This document shows positions 46,307 through 54,515 of a DNA stretch of 64,000 nucleotides, one piece after another (position 1 is the first letter of the stretch; each line of letters opens with the position of its first letter). Source of the DNA: Chitinophagaceae bacterium. GTDB lineage: Bacteria > Bacteroidota > Bacteroidia > Chitinophagales > Chitinophagaceae. The stretch covers positions 1 through 64,000 of the forward strand of contig JAGKWS010000006.1 in the NCBI GenBank assembly GCA_021151685.1. The letters are read 5' to 3'. Below the pieces are notes generated by a model that was not told the origin of the DNA, searched no databases, and worked only from the letters and a program-made list of their open reading frames with translations. The translations under genes were made by a program, and so were the position numbers.

Positions 46307-46338
46307 CAAAGGTAGTACAGATGGCTTTGTTATATTTG
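46307..46338. promoter_or_regulatory. Divergent -7 boxes with a direct repeat
   Basis: The minus strand carries TACCTTTG (plus-strand CAAAGGTA, 46307-46314) pointing to the pentapeptide gene. The plus strand carries TATATTTG (46331-46338) pointing to the DUF6157 gene. The 11-base direct repeat TTGCACCAACA occurs at 46298-46308 and 46336-46346, possibly marking an operator shared by both genes. Confidence 0.4.
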
Positions 46339-46374
46339 CACCAACAGAATTACCCTTGCCATACATACAATTTT

Positions 46375-46785
46375 ATGAAAACACACACCACCAACTATGC
46401 CAATACGCTGATACTGATTGCGGACGATAGCCCGGTTGCAGCCGCAGTGGTACCACTGGTAAAGGACAAAAAAACAGTTGCCAACCTGCAATATGAATTG
46501 TTGATAGAGAACCCATATCGCTACACATCAGACGATGTACTGTTTATGGTGCATGCGCAACGTGCCGATATAGGCCGCGCCGATGTAGAAGAGGCAAGAA
46601 AGGTATTTTTCTCTAAGGGGCAGGCCTGTTTCAGGGCATCGCCACTTACCAAGCGGTATGGCTGGGGCATATATGCCGATGCAGATGGTAAAATTGCCCT
46701 TATAGCCTGCCACACCAATGAATACCGCGCCCTGATGGCAGATGATACCGTGCAAAAGGTAAAGGCTATGAAGTCTGCCCGGTAG
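46375..46785 (+). CDS. DUF6157 family protein
   Basis: A 136-residue protein matching the DUF6157 pattern: HTTNYANTLILIADDSPVAA, TVANLQYELLIENPYRYTSD, DVLFMVHAQR, and FFSKGQACFRASPLTKRYGW. It has no signal peptide or membrane segment. The function is unknown; the family is small and occurs in Bacteroidota and Firmicutes. I start at ATG 46375, downstream of the TATATTTG box; the open frame continues far upstream only as a shadow of the pentapeptide gene. It converges on the histidine kinase gene, overlapping its end by 20 bases. Confidence 0.85.
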   Translation: MKTHTTNYANTLILIADDSPVAAAVVPLVKDKKTVANLQYELLIENPYRYTSDDVLFMVHAQRADIGRADVEEARKVFFSKGQACFRASPLTKRYGWGIYADADGKIALIACHTNEYRALMADDTVQKVKAMKSAR

Positions 46786-47767
46786 GCAGTCGCTGGCTTT
46801 TGGCGGGTAGCACTTCAGGCTCGTTATTGGGGAAGAAAATGGTGACCATGGTGCCCATGTTCTTCTTGCTTTTGATGATGAACCGGGCATCAACCAGTTT
46901 CAGCATGTCTTTAATGATGATGTAACCCAGCCCATTGCCCTTGCGCTTGTCTATAGTGGCCGATGATACTACAAACGTATCAGACATCACGTTTTCTATC
47001 TGCTCGGCGGTCATACCCACGCCCTCGTCCTGCACCTTTAGCAGTATACCTCTTTGTGCATTGCCCCCGCTTATGGTTATATTGCCTTTTTCGGTAAAAT
47101 TCAGCGCATTCAGTATCAGGTTATACAGTACTATTTTCACAGGTTCCATGTATTGGTACAGAACTACACCCGTGTGTACTTCGTTCACAAATCTGATGCG
47201 TTTTTGCCGGGCCAGTCCCTGAAATATGCTGAATATCTGGTTGGCCATCTCGTGCAGGTCAAAGGCTTCTTTTACCAGTCTTCTGTTCTCGTTCTGGTAC
47301 TTTATCCAGTTCATAATGTTGGTAGACAGCAGTTCCAGCTCTTTAGCAGTGTTCGATATCTCCTGCAACATTTCGTCTTGTAGTTCATCCTCCTGCCGTT
47401 GTTTATTGTCCAGCAGGGCCTTGCTGGTTACGTGTATAAACCGCAGCGGGGTAATGATGTCGTGACTGATGATGGAGATAAGGCGTGTTTGCACCAGCAT
47501 ATTTTTTTCCAGCGCGTCGGTTTTTTGGGTTATTTCGCGGGCCTTTCGTTCAATGAGCAATTTGAAGATTTTCTGCTTTATCAACAATTGCTTCATTATC
47601 ACTTTCAGAATGCTGTAGGTAAGTATAAAGGCAAGTATAGAAATGAGCGATATTATTTGCCATGACCCCAGTAAAGATTTAGGTATGGTAAATAGCAGTG
47701 TGGTAGCGTTGTGTGTATACATGTGCAGATAGCCGAGTTTGGTAAGTAGTTGGCACGTCAGTTGCAT
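46766..47767 (-). CDS. Sensor histidine kinase (HisKA/HATPase type)
   Basis: A 333-residue kinase with one membrane helix (IISLISILAFILTYSILKVI), a long coiled linker (about 60-90), a HisKA domain with the phospho-accepting histidine H102 in IISHDIITPLRFIH, and an HATPase domain (LILNALNFTEKG, QDEGVGM, GNGLGYIIIKDML). It has no periplasmic sensor of any size, so the signal may come from the membrane or a partner protein. Its ATG overlaps the stop of the upstream response regulator by one base (TAATG), so the pair is translated together. The HisKA class is an uncommon match for a LuxR-type regulator. Confidence 0.9.
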   Translation of the reverse strand: MQLTCQLLTKLGYLHMYTHNATTLLFTIPKSLLGSWQIISLISILAFILTYSILKVIMKQLLIKQKIFKLLIERKAREITQKTDALEKNMLVQTRLISIISHDIITPLRFIHVTSKALLDNKQRQEDELQDEMLQEISNTAKELELLSTNIMNWIKYQNENRRLVKEAFDLHEMANQIFSIFQGLARQKRIRFVNEVHTGVVLYQYMEPVKIVLYNLILNALNFTEKGNITISGGNAQRGILLKVQDEGVGMTAEQIENVMSDTFVVSSATIDKRKGNGLGYIIIKDMLKLVDARFIIKSKKNMGTMVTIFFPNNEPEVLPAKSQRLPTGQTS

Positions 47768-48378
47768 TAAAAACTGATGTTGTATAACAATGCCAGCTCC
47801 AATAGCTGGGTTGTAGATTGTGTATCGGTTTTTTCCAGTATTCTTTTTTTGATGGTAGATACCGTACTGTTACTCAGGTTCAGGTTTTGTGCTATGTCTA
47901 TAGTTTTGTGCCCGTTCAGCAGGTAGTGCAGTATCTCCAGTTCGCGTGGCGACAAAAGTGTGAACGGGTTTTGCGCGCTTGCTGCCAGGCTTTGTGCGGG
48001 TTTGAACGATTCATTGTTGAGAAACCGGCGAATATATTGCAGGGTATCATCTTCGTTGGTAGACTTATTGAGGTAGTATTCCACACCATATTGTTTGAAT
48101 GCCTCGGCATACACTTCTGTTAGTTGCATAGAAAATACCATTATGCGCAACGATGGATACAATTCCCTGATGCCCGGAATAACCTCCAGCGCAGTGCCGT
48201 CCGAGAATATGACATCCAGTATCAGGTGGCTGCACTGGTTCTTTTTCAGCTCGTTCATCAACTCGTTGCAGCTACCGGCTTCTGTTACATTGCGGTAGCC
48301 CAGCTGCGACATCAGTAACAACTTGATACCTTTTCGTATCATGCTGTGGTCGTCAGCAATTATTATATATGGCTGCAT
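47767..48378 (-). CDS. NarL/LuxR-family response regulator
   Basis: A 203-residue regulator with a receiver domain (YIIIADDHSMIRKGIKLLL; phospho-aspartate D55 in HLILDVIFSDG) and a LuxR-type helix-turn-helix (LLSPRELEILHYLLNGHKTI, NLNLSNSTVSTIKKRI). It is the upstream partner in a two-gene unit with the kinase at 46766. It is expected to act as a DNA-binding output. It is divergent from a third kinase gene at 48605 across a 226-base intergenic space, so that kinase may also feed into it. Confidence 0.92.
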   Translation of the reverse strand: MQPYIIIADDHSMIRKGIKLLLMSQLGYRNVTEAGSCNELMNELKKNQCSHLILDVIFSDGTALEVIPGIRELYPSLRIMVFSMQLTEVYAEAFKQYGVEYYLNKSTNEDDTLQYIRRFLNNESFKPAQSLAASAQNPFTLLSPRELEILHYLLNGHKTIDIAQNLNLSNSTVSTIKKRILEKTDTQSTTQLLELALLYNISF

Positions 48379-48604
48379 TATGTTGTTTGTTGTCTGTCAA
48401 ACAGCACGGCATTCTGGTATCAGAAATGCATATCATCAAAATCCCGCAACAAAGATGCTGAAATAATGAGTGGGACTTAGTCGAATTTATTCTACAAGGT
48501 TTTTAATTGGTACGTATTAACATTGCAACAGGCAATTAACCCAACGGAGATATTCGTGCCGCTTGCCAGCCTGTATTGGCAATATAACACAGAAGGTGTA
48601 ACCA

Positions 48605-49705
48605 ATGAACACTGTTAATGGTAGGCATACAAGTGTGCCAGACAAAATAGATTTTCAGATTATTCCATCGTTTGCTATCATCACTATTCATGTGCGGGGC
48701 GAAATATTATCGGCAGCTGTGGCTGGCGACGGACCTCAGCACAATGAGGTGCATCAATTGTACGGCCGCAACTTGTTTGTGTTATTTGGCATAGACAGGT
48801 GTGCCATACTGGGTAGCATCAAAAACGGTGCCGTAAGCGTTACGGCACAGGTAAAAAGTAACGGGCAACTGTGCGATTACGAGTTGCAATTTTACCCGTC
48901 GGCTACCGGTACCGATACCCTGACGGTAGCCACCTTCAATGTGTCTAAACACACGGCTGCACTGAATGAAACACTGGCATTGGTAGCAAAACAGGCAAGC
49001 CGCATTGCCGATCTGGAACAATACAAATCTTTTGGCAGCAAGGTACTGGCATCGGTAGCGCACGACCTCAGAGGGCCCATCAACTCACTGGTGGCCACTA
49101 CACAAATTCTGGCTGATGAAACACTGACAGCAGATGAACTACGTACCGTAACCCAAACCATTGCTGTGCAAACAGGGCCACTGGTACAGTTGGTAGAGAA
49201 CTTATTTCGCTGGGCTACTGCATCTATGACGGCAGGGCCGCAACAGCGCACTACCATAGGCATAGCTACGCTGGCACAGCAGGCAATAGATGTGCTGGCA
49301 CGAGACGCAATGCACAAAATGATAGCTTTAGAAACCGATGTGCCCGATGAAGCCGTAGTATGGTGCAACCCCGAGGAGGCCGGCATTGTGATTCGTAACC
49401 TGCTGGCCAATGCCATAAAATTTACTAAACGAGGGGGCTATGTTTTGCTGAAGGCATTTGTAGACCGTGGCATGGTGCACACCACCGTTGCCGACAATGG
49501 CGTGGGTATGGATGTGCAGCAGAAAGAAGACCTGTTTTCGGCTACGGGTGCCCGCAGCCGTTTTGGTACCGAAGGCGAGCATGGTACTGGCATTGGCTTG
49601 CTGCTGTGCCGCGAGTATGTAACCCGCAACGGGGGCCAACTACACGTAGCCAGTGCCCCCGGTTATGGCTCGGTATTCACCGTTAGTTTGCCCATGCCCA
49701 TGTAG
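48605..49705 (+). CDS. Cytosolic sensor histidine kinase
   Basis: A 366-residue soluble kinase without a membrane helix. The first 125 residues form a possible PAS-like sensor (FFII..HVRGEILSAAVAGDGP; LFVLFGIDRCAILGSIK) not confidently assigned to a family. A HisKA domain carries H153 in ASVAHDLRGPINSLVA, and the HATPase domain shows IRNLLANAIKFTKRGGYV, DNGVGMD and HGTGIGLLLCREYV. No response regulator follows it. The nearest one is encoded on the opposite strand starting 226 bases upstream, and shared regulation is possible but unproven. Confidence 0.88.
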   Translation: MNTVNGRHTSVPDKIDFQIIPSFAIITIHVRGEILSAAVAGDGPQHNEVHQLYGRNLFVLFGIDRCAILGSIKNGAVSVTAQVKSNGQLCDYELQFYPSATGTDTLTVATFNVSKHTAALNETLALVAKQASRIADLEQYKSFGSKVLASVAHDLRGPINSLVATTQILADETLTADELRTVTQTIAVQTGPLVQLVENLFRWATASMTAGPQQRTTIGIATLAQQAIDVLARDAMHKMIALETDVPDEAVVWCNPEEAGIVIRNLLANAIKFTKRGGYVLLKAFVDRGMVHTTVADNGVGMDVQQKEDLFSATGARSRFGTEGEHGTGIGLLLCREYVTRNGGQLHVASAPGYGSVFTVSLPMPM

Positions 49706-49989
49706 GTGCAGGAATGCACAAAATTGCCGTTCGCTTGTAGAGAATGGCTACCACATTCCATATATGGGGCATTACACTCCCCAGTCTGCCCCATGTTTGC
49801 ACGCTTGGGGTTGCTTATGTGTGCTCTTTCTGCATACATAAGCAAATGCTGCAAGTGGTTTTTGCCTATTGTTGTAGTGTACAATGAATGTCCCATCCGA
49901 TACATGCAACGATGAATTGGGTATATTATTGTTTTGGCAATATTGTACAAATTGTGCCGTTACCTACATACACTAAAACACTAACAAAA

Positions 49990-50679
49990 ATGACCCCAAA
50001 CACCAGCCTTTGGCTGCCGGCAGTGGTATGTGCCATGCTGAACTTTACTGCCTGCAAAAAAGATAAAATAGCTCAGCCCCCGCCAACTGTACCACCCGCT
50101 ACTCCCGTAGCATATTACCCCAACTACACGGCCATGGCCCCCGGCAATTACTGGATATATGAGTTTTATTTACTGGATAGCGTAAACGGAGAAGCACACC
50201 CTACCGGCCGGTTCGATAGTGCCTACGTAGCCGGCGATACTATTATCAATTTCAAGAGATATTATGTGTATCAGTATCACGAATATTCAAGCTCATATCT
50301 TACCCGTTACCAGCGCGATTCGTTGCAATATACCGTAGACCACAAGGGGCGTATAATATTTGCCACAAACGACTTTGTGAACATTTTTCGCACCTACCAG
50401 TTTGGCCCCAATACTGCCGTGGGCGACACTATAATTGTTACCGAACAAATGGGGGGTAAAAATGATATCACTACGGTGCCCGCAGGTTCCTTCAAAACCT
50501 ATTCATTTCAAGAGATATTTCACCAACCGCCCGGCTACCCGTCTGGCACCAGGCGCATCAAAGAACACCGGTATGCCCGCAACATAGGTCTTGTAACAGA
50601 GTCTTCTCAGTTCTATTTTTCTCTGCCTCAGATGTACGAAAAAAGGCTGGTACGGTACCATCTGGCCCAATTCCATTAG
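49990..50679 (+). CDS. Lipoprotein of unknown function
   Basis: A 229-residue protein with a lipoprotein signal: MTPNTSLWLPAVVCAMLNF then T-A-C followed by K-K-D, so the mature N-terminal cysteine is acylated. The mature part begins with a proline-rich spacer (QPPPTVPPATP) and continues as a beta-rich domain (YTAMAPGNYWIYEFYLLDSV). The pattern N-Y-W-I-Y-E with later aromatic strands is common in uncharacterised Bacteroidota lipoproteins. I start at ATG 49990; the upstream extension in frame has no signal sequence. It stands alone before smc. Confidence 0.78.
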   Translation: MTPNTSLWLPAVVCAMLNFTACKKDKIAQPPPTVPPATPVAYYPNYTAMAPGNYWIYEFYLLDSVNGEAHPTGRFDSAYVAGDTIINFKRYYVYQYHEYSSSYLTRYQRDSLQYTVDHKGRIIFATNDFVNIFRTYQFGPNTAVGDTIIVTEQMGGKNDITTVPAGSFKTYSFQEIFHQPPGYPSGTRRIKEHRYARNIGLVTESSQFYFSLPQMYEKRLVRYHLAQFH

Positions 50680-50686
50680 TAAGCAG

Positions 50687-50738
50687 CGGCTACCCGTTGC
50701 CTGGCCTACAGCTTAAGAAAACAGGTAGCCGTTTCTTG
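50687..50738 (+). terminator. Possible terminator after the lipoprotein gene
   Basis: CGGCTACC (50687-50694) pairs with GGTAGCCG (50724-50731) across a long 29-base loop, followed by TTTCTTGG. The long loop makes this a weak call. Confidence 0.4.
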
Positions 50739-50779
50739 GGCTTTGGCCAGGCCCCTCGTGTACATTGCCCTTATATGTG

Positions 50780-50787
50780 TACTTTTG
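50780..50787 (+). promoter_or_regulatory. Candidate -7 box for smc
   Basis: TACTTTTG matches TAnnTTTG and lies 28 bases upstream of the GTG start of smc. No well-placed -33 TTG was found. Confidence 0.35.
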
Positions 50788-50815
50788 TTAGTCTCGCCAT
50801 AAAATATTTTGTGTT

Positions 50816-53800
50816 GTGAAGCTAAAGTCGCTGGAAATAAAGGGGTTCAAGTCGTTTGCCGACAAAACCCATGTGATACTCGATAACCCCATTACGGGCA
50901 TTGTGGGCCCCAATGGGTGCGGCAAATCGAACATAGTAGATGCCATACGGTGGGTGATAGGAGAGCACAAAATAAAGGCACTCCGGTCCGACAATCTGGA
51001 AGATCTCATCTTCAACGGCTCGCGCACCCGCAATGCATCGGGCATGGCCGAGGTGTCACTCACCTTCGAGAATACCCGCAACCTGCTGCCTACCGAGTTT
51101 ACAACGGTTACCATCACCCGTAAGTTTTACAAAAATGGCGAGAGCGAGTACCGCCTGAACGATGTAACCTGCCGGTTGAAGGACATACACAATCTGTTTC
51201 TGGATACGGGTGTCAGCAACGACTCTTATGCCATTATAGAGCTGGGTATGGTAGACGACATTATTAAAGATAAAGATGGTAGCCGCCGCCGCATGCTGGA
51301 GCAGGCCGCTGGTGTATCTATCTACAAGACCCGCAAAAAAGAAGCCCGCCAAAAGCTGGATGCTACCGAGCAAGACATATCGCGCATCGAAGACCTGCTT
51401 TTCGAGATAGGTAACAACTTGCGTACACTGGAAAGTCAGGCAAAAAAAGCCGAGCGATATTTTCAGGTAAAAGGCGAGTACAAAGAGGTGAGTATAGAAC
51501 TGGCTAAAGCCAGTCTGGAACATTTTAACGAGCAGTACCGCGCCCTTACCGAGCAAAACGACAACGAGACAGATAAGAAAGCCCAACTGGAAAGCATTGT
51601 AGCTACCGGCGAGGCCGCAGTAGAACAGCAGAAGGTAAAGCTGATAGAAAAAGAACAAGAGCTGAACGGTTTGCAAAAACAGTTCAACGAGCTGATAAAC
51701 CGCATACGCTTACTGGAAGGCGACAAAAAGCTGGCCGCCCAGCGGTTAGAGCATCTGGAAGAGCGCAAAAAGAACCTGAAAGACTTTCTGGCAGGTGCCG
51801 GTGTGCAGACGCAAAATTTGCAAGACGCTATAGAGTTTGCCGAAATGCAACTGGGCGAGGAAAACGACACCCTGCACCAGATAAAGGACGAGCTGGAAAC
51901 CTTGCGTGCCAGTGCCGACGAGCAGCGCAAAGCCTACGATGCCGGCCGCCGCCAGATGGAGCAGATGCGCAATGACTATCAGCAAAAACAACGCGGCCTC
52001 TTCGATGCCGAGAAGAAGGTGGCCGTGGCCGATACATCGCTCATGAACCTGCAACGCAGCATGCAGCAGGTTCAGGCCGAAATGGCACAGCGCACCACAC
52101 AGATAGCGCAACTGACTACCGAAAAAACCGATACCGAAGACAAGATGGCCATGCGGCAGGAAGAGCTGCAAGACCTGATAGAAAAACACGAGGGGGTAAA
52201 GGCCAAAATATTGGCCAGTCAAGAGCAGATAGAAAGCCTGAGGGCAAAGCTGGTGGAAGAGAACCGCAAGCTGGATAGCCGCCGCAACGAGCACGACTTG
52301 CTGAAGTCGCTGGTAGAAAGTTTGGAAGGCTATCCCGACAGTATCAAGTTTCTGAAGAAAAATAAAGACTGGAACAATACAGCACCTCTCCTCAGCGATG
52401 TGTTTGTGGTGAAGAACGAATACCGTGCCGCGCTGGAGAATGTGCTGGATAACTACCTGAACTACTACATAGTAAATACCCCGCAAGAGGCTGCCAAAGC
52501 GGTGTCTCTGCTGGATACCAACAAAAAAGGTAAGGCCAATTTTTTTGTACTGAACCACTTGGGCAATACCGTTACTGCCGCTGCCGCACCGCAAGGTGCC
52601 GTGCCCGCGCTGGATGTAGTAACCGTAGACGAACAGTATGCACCACTGGCCCACAAGCTGCTGGGGCATGTATATATAATGGACGACGATGCCGCAATAC
52701 CCGATGCCCCACTGAACGACGGTGCCGTATTGGTGAGCCGTACCGGCAAAATGATACGTGGCCGCTACACGCTGGGCGGGGGCTCGGTAGGTTTGTTTGA
52801 GGGCAATAAGATAGGCCGTGCCAAAAATCTGGAAAGGTTGGCGCAGGAGATACAGGAACTCACCACTACCACCTCGCAGTTAAAGCAATACATAGCCGAC
52901 ACCCAATCGTTGGTGGCAGGGTTCAACATGGAGCTGAACGATAAGGCAATAGAACAAGCCCGGCGCGATGTGAACACCCTACAAAACCATGTACTGAATG
53001 TAGGGCACCGCATAGAGAACTTTACGCACATGAACCAGACAGGCGATCGCCGTTTGGCCGAATTGCAGGATCAACTGGATGCCACCCACGAGCAGATACA
53101 GGACACCCGCGACGTGCTGGAGGATATCAATACCAACTTGCAGGGGCTGCAACAAGAGATAAAGGCAGCCGAAACTACATTTGCAGGCATAGAGCAGGCA
53201 TATAATGCGGTAACGCAGCAATACAATGCGCAAAACCTTGCAGGCACCCGCCAGCAGAGCAAGGTAGACAACCTGAAGCAGGAAATGCAGTTTCGTACTA
53301 ACCAACTGGCCGACCTGCAACGGCAGGTGGCCACCAATACCGAACAACTGGCTCAGGTGACCCGCCAATTGGAAGAAACCGGCCAAACCCTGAACAGTGG
53401 CGATAACGAGCTCTATGACTTACTGACCCGCAAAGAGGCCGAAGAAGCCAACCTGAACGAAAAAGACAGAACCTACTACGAAATGCGCAACAATATAAGC
53501 GCACAAGAGGCCGCTGTGAACCAGAAACGCCGCGAAAAAGAACAGACCGATGCCCTGCTGCTGGGTATTAAAGACAAACTAAGCACCATGAAGGTGCAGG
53601 TGGCTGGTATGAGCGAACGTCTGTCAATAGAATTCAAGGTGCAACTGGACGATATACTGGAACAACCCCGTACCGGAGAACAAACCATAGAAGAGCTGAC
53701 AAGCGAGGCCGAAAGAATGAAAAAACGGCTGGAGAATATGGGGGAGGTGAACCCCACCGCCATAGAAGCCTATAGCGAAATGAAGGTGCGGCACGACTTT

Positions 53801-54343
53801 ATAGCAGAGCAGAAGGCCGATCTTGTAAACGCACGAGACTCGCTGCTGGCTACCATAGAAGAGGTAGAGAATACGGCCAACACCCGTTTCCGCGAAACAT
53901 TCGACCTGGTGCGCGAGAATTTTGTACAGGTGTTTAAGGCCCTCTTTACTGCCGAGGACAATTGCGACCTGCGTCTTACAGACCCCGATAACATTGCCGA
54001 TAGTGGTATAGAAATATACGCCCAGCCCAAGGGCAAAAAACCCAGTACGCTCACACAGCTATCGGGTGGCGAAAAAACGCTTACCTCTACAGCGTTTCTG
54101 TTTGCCATATACCTCATCAAGCCGGCACCGTTCTGTATACTGGATGAGGTGGATGCCCCGCTTGATGATGCCAACGTGGGCAAGTTTACGCAAATGATCC
54201 GTAAGTTCTCAGACAACTCGCAGTTCATCATTGTTACCCACAACAAGCAAACAATGGCGGCGGTGGATGTGATATACGGTGTAACCATGCAAGAGCCCGG
54301 TGTAAGCAAGCTGGTGCCGGTTGACTTCCGCTCGCTCAACTAA
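50816..54343 (+). CDS. smc: Chromosome segregation ATPase SMC
   Basis: An 1175-residue SMC protein, standard length. Walker A is GPNGCGKS (31-38), just after the conserved LKSLEIKGFKSFADKTHV. Two long coiled coils flank a hinge domain at about 510-650, which starts near YPDSIKFLKKNK and contains FFVLNHLGNTVT and GRYTLGGGSVG. The ABC signature is LSGGEKTLTSTAFLFA near the C-terminus, followed by Walker B in FCILDEVDAPLDDANV. SMC dimerises through the hinge and organises the chromosome with ScpA and ScpB, which are not in the window. A GTG start is used; no in-frame ATG lies close to it. Confidence 0.97.
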   Translation: MKLKSLEIKGFKSFADKTHVILDNPITGIVGPNGCGKSNIVDAIRWVIGEHKIKALRSDNLEDLIFNGSRTRNASGMAEVSLTFENTRNLLPTEFTTVTITRKFYKNGESEYRLNDVTCRLKDIHNLFLDTGVSNDSYAIIELGMVDDIIKDKDGSRRRMLEQAAGVSIYKTRKKEARQKLDATEQDISRIEDLLFEIGNNLRTLESQAKKAERYFQVKGEYKEVSIELAKASLEHFNEQYRALTEQNDNETDKKAQLESIVATGEAAVEQQKVKLIEKEQELNGLQKQFNELINRIRLLEGDKKLAAQRLEHLEERKKNLKDFLAGAGVQTQNLQDAIEFAEMQLGEENDTLHQIKDELETLRASADEQRKAYDAGRRQMEQMRNDYQQKQRGLFDAEKKVAVADTSLMNLQRSMQQVQAEMAQRTTQIAQLTTEKTDTEDKMAMRQEELQDLIEKHEGVKAKILASQEQIESLRAKLVEENRKLDSRRNEHDLLKSLVESLEGYPDSIKFLKKNKDWNNTAPLLSDVFVVKNEYRAALENVLDNYLNYYIVNTPQEAAKAVSLLDTNKKGKANFFVLNHLGNTVTAAAAPQGAVPALDVVTVDEQYAPLAHKLLGHVYIMDDDAAIPDAPLNDGAVLVSRTGKMIRGRYTLGGGSVGLFEGNKIGRAKNLERLAQEIQELTTTTSQLKQYIADTQSLVAGFNMELNDKAIEQARRDVNTLQNHVLNVGHRIENFTHMNQTGDRRLAELQDQLDATHEQIQDTRDVLEDINTNLQGLQQEIKAAETTFAGIEQAYNAVTQQYNAQNLAGTRQQSKVDNLKQEMQFRTNQLADLQRQVATNTEQLAQVTRQLEETGQTLNSGDNELYDLLTRKEAEEANLNEKDRTYYEMRNNISAQEAAVNQKRREKEQTDALLLGIKDKLSTMKVQVAGMSERLSIEFKVQLDDILEQPRTGEQTIEELTSEAERMKKRLENMGEVNPTAIEAYSEMKVRHDFIAEQKADLVNARDSLLATIEEVENTANTRFRETFDLVRENFVQVFKALFTAEDNCDLRLTDPDNIADSGIEIYAQPKGKKPSTLTQLSGGEKTLTSTAFLFAIYLIKPAPFCILDEVDAPLDDANVGKFTQMIRKFSDNSQFIIVTHNKQTMAAVDVIYGVTMQEPGVSKLVPVDFRSLN

Positions 54344-54385
54344 GTAAGAATGTCACAATAGGCAAAGGAGTTAGTATTATTGCGC

Positions 54386-54420
54386 TTGTCGGTTCATTCT
54401 CATTTATTATGTTATTTTTG
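54386..54420 (+). promoter_or_regulatory. Candidate promoter of the polysaccharide cluster
   Basis: TTG (54386-54388) and TATTTTTG (54413-54420) lie 24 bases apart, near the upper limit for Bacteroidota -33/-7 spacing. The first gene starts about 95 bases downstream, leaving a leader that contains the GC-rich hairpin at 54436-54456. Confidence 0.4.
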
Positions 54421-54435
54421 TAGCACACAGTTTTT

Positions 54436-54456
54436 GCGGCCCCGGAATGGGGCCGC
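54436..54456 (+). promoter_or_regulatory. GC-rich leader hairpin (attenuator or smc terminator)
   Basis: GCGGCCCC (54436-54443) pairs perfectly with GGGGCCGC (54449-54456) around a 5-base loop. It lies 93 bases after the smc stop and just downstream of the candidate promoter, so it may be a terminator for smc, a leader attenuator, or both. A modest T-run follows at 54462-54469. Confidence 0.55.
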
Positions 54457-54515
54457 ATTAGTAATTTTTCCGAGACGTGGGGTTTCATTTTGGTTTTCTC
54501 TTGTTGCATTTATTC

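Noticed and set aside
49706..49989. Possible tRNA or small RNA in the gap before the lipoprotein gene
   Set aside because: No cloverleaf, T-loop consensus or strong terminator could be found.
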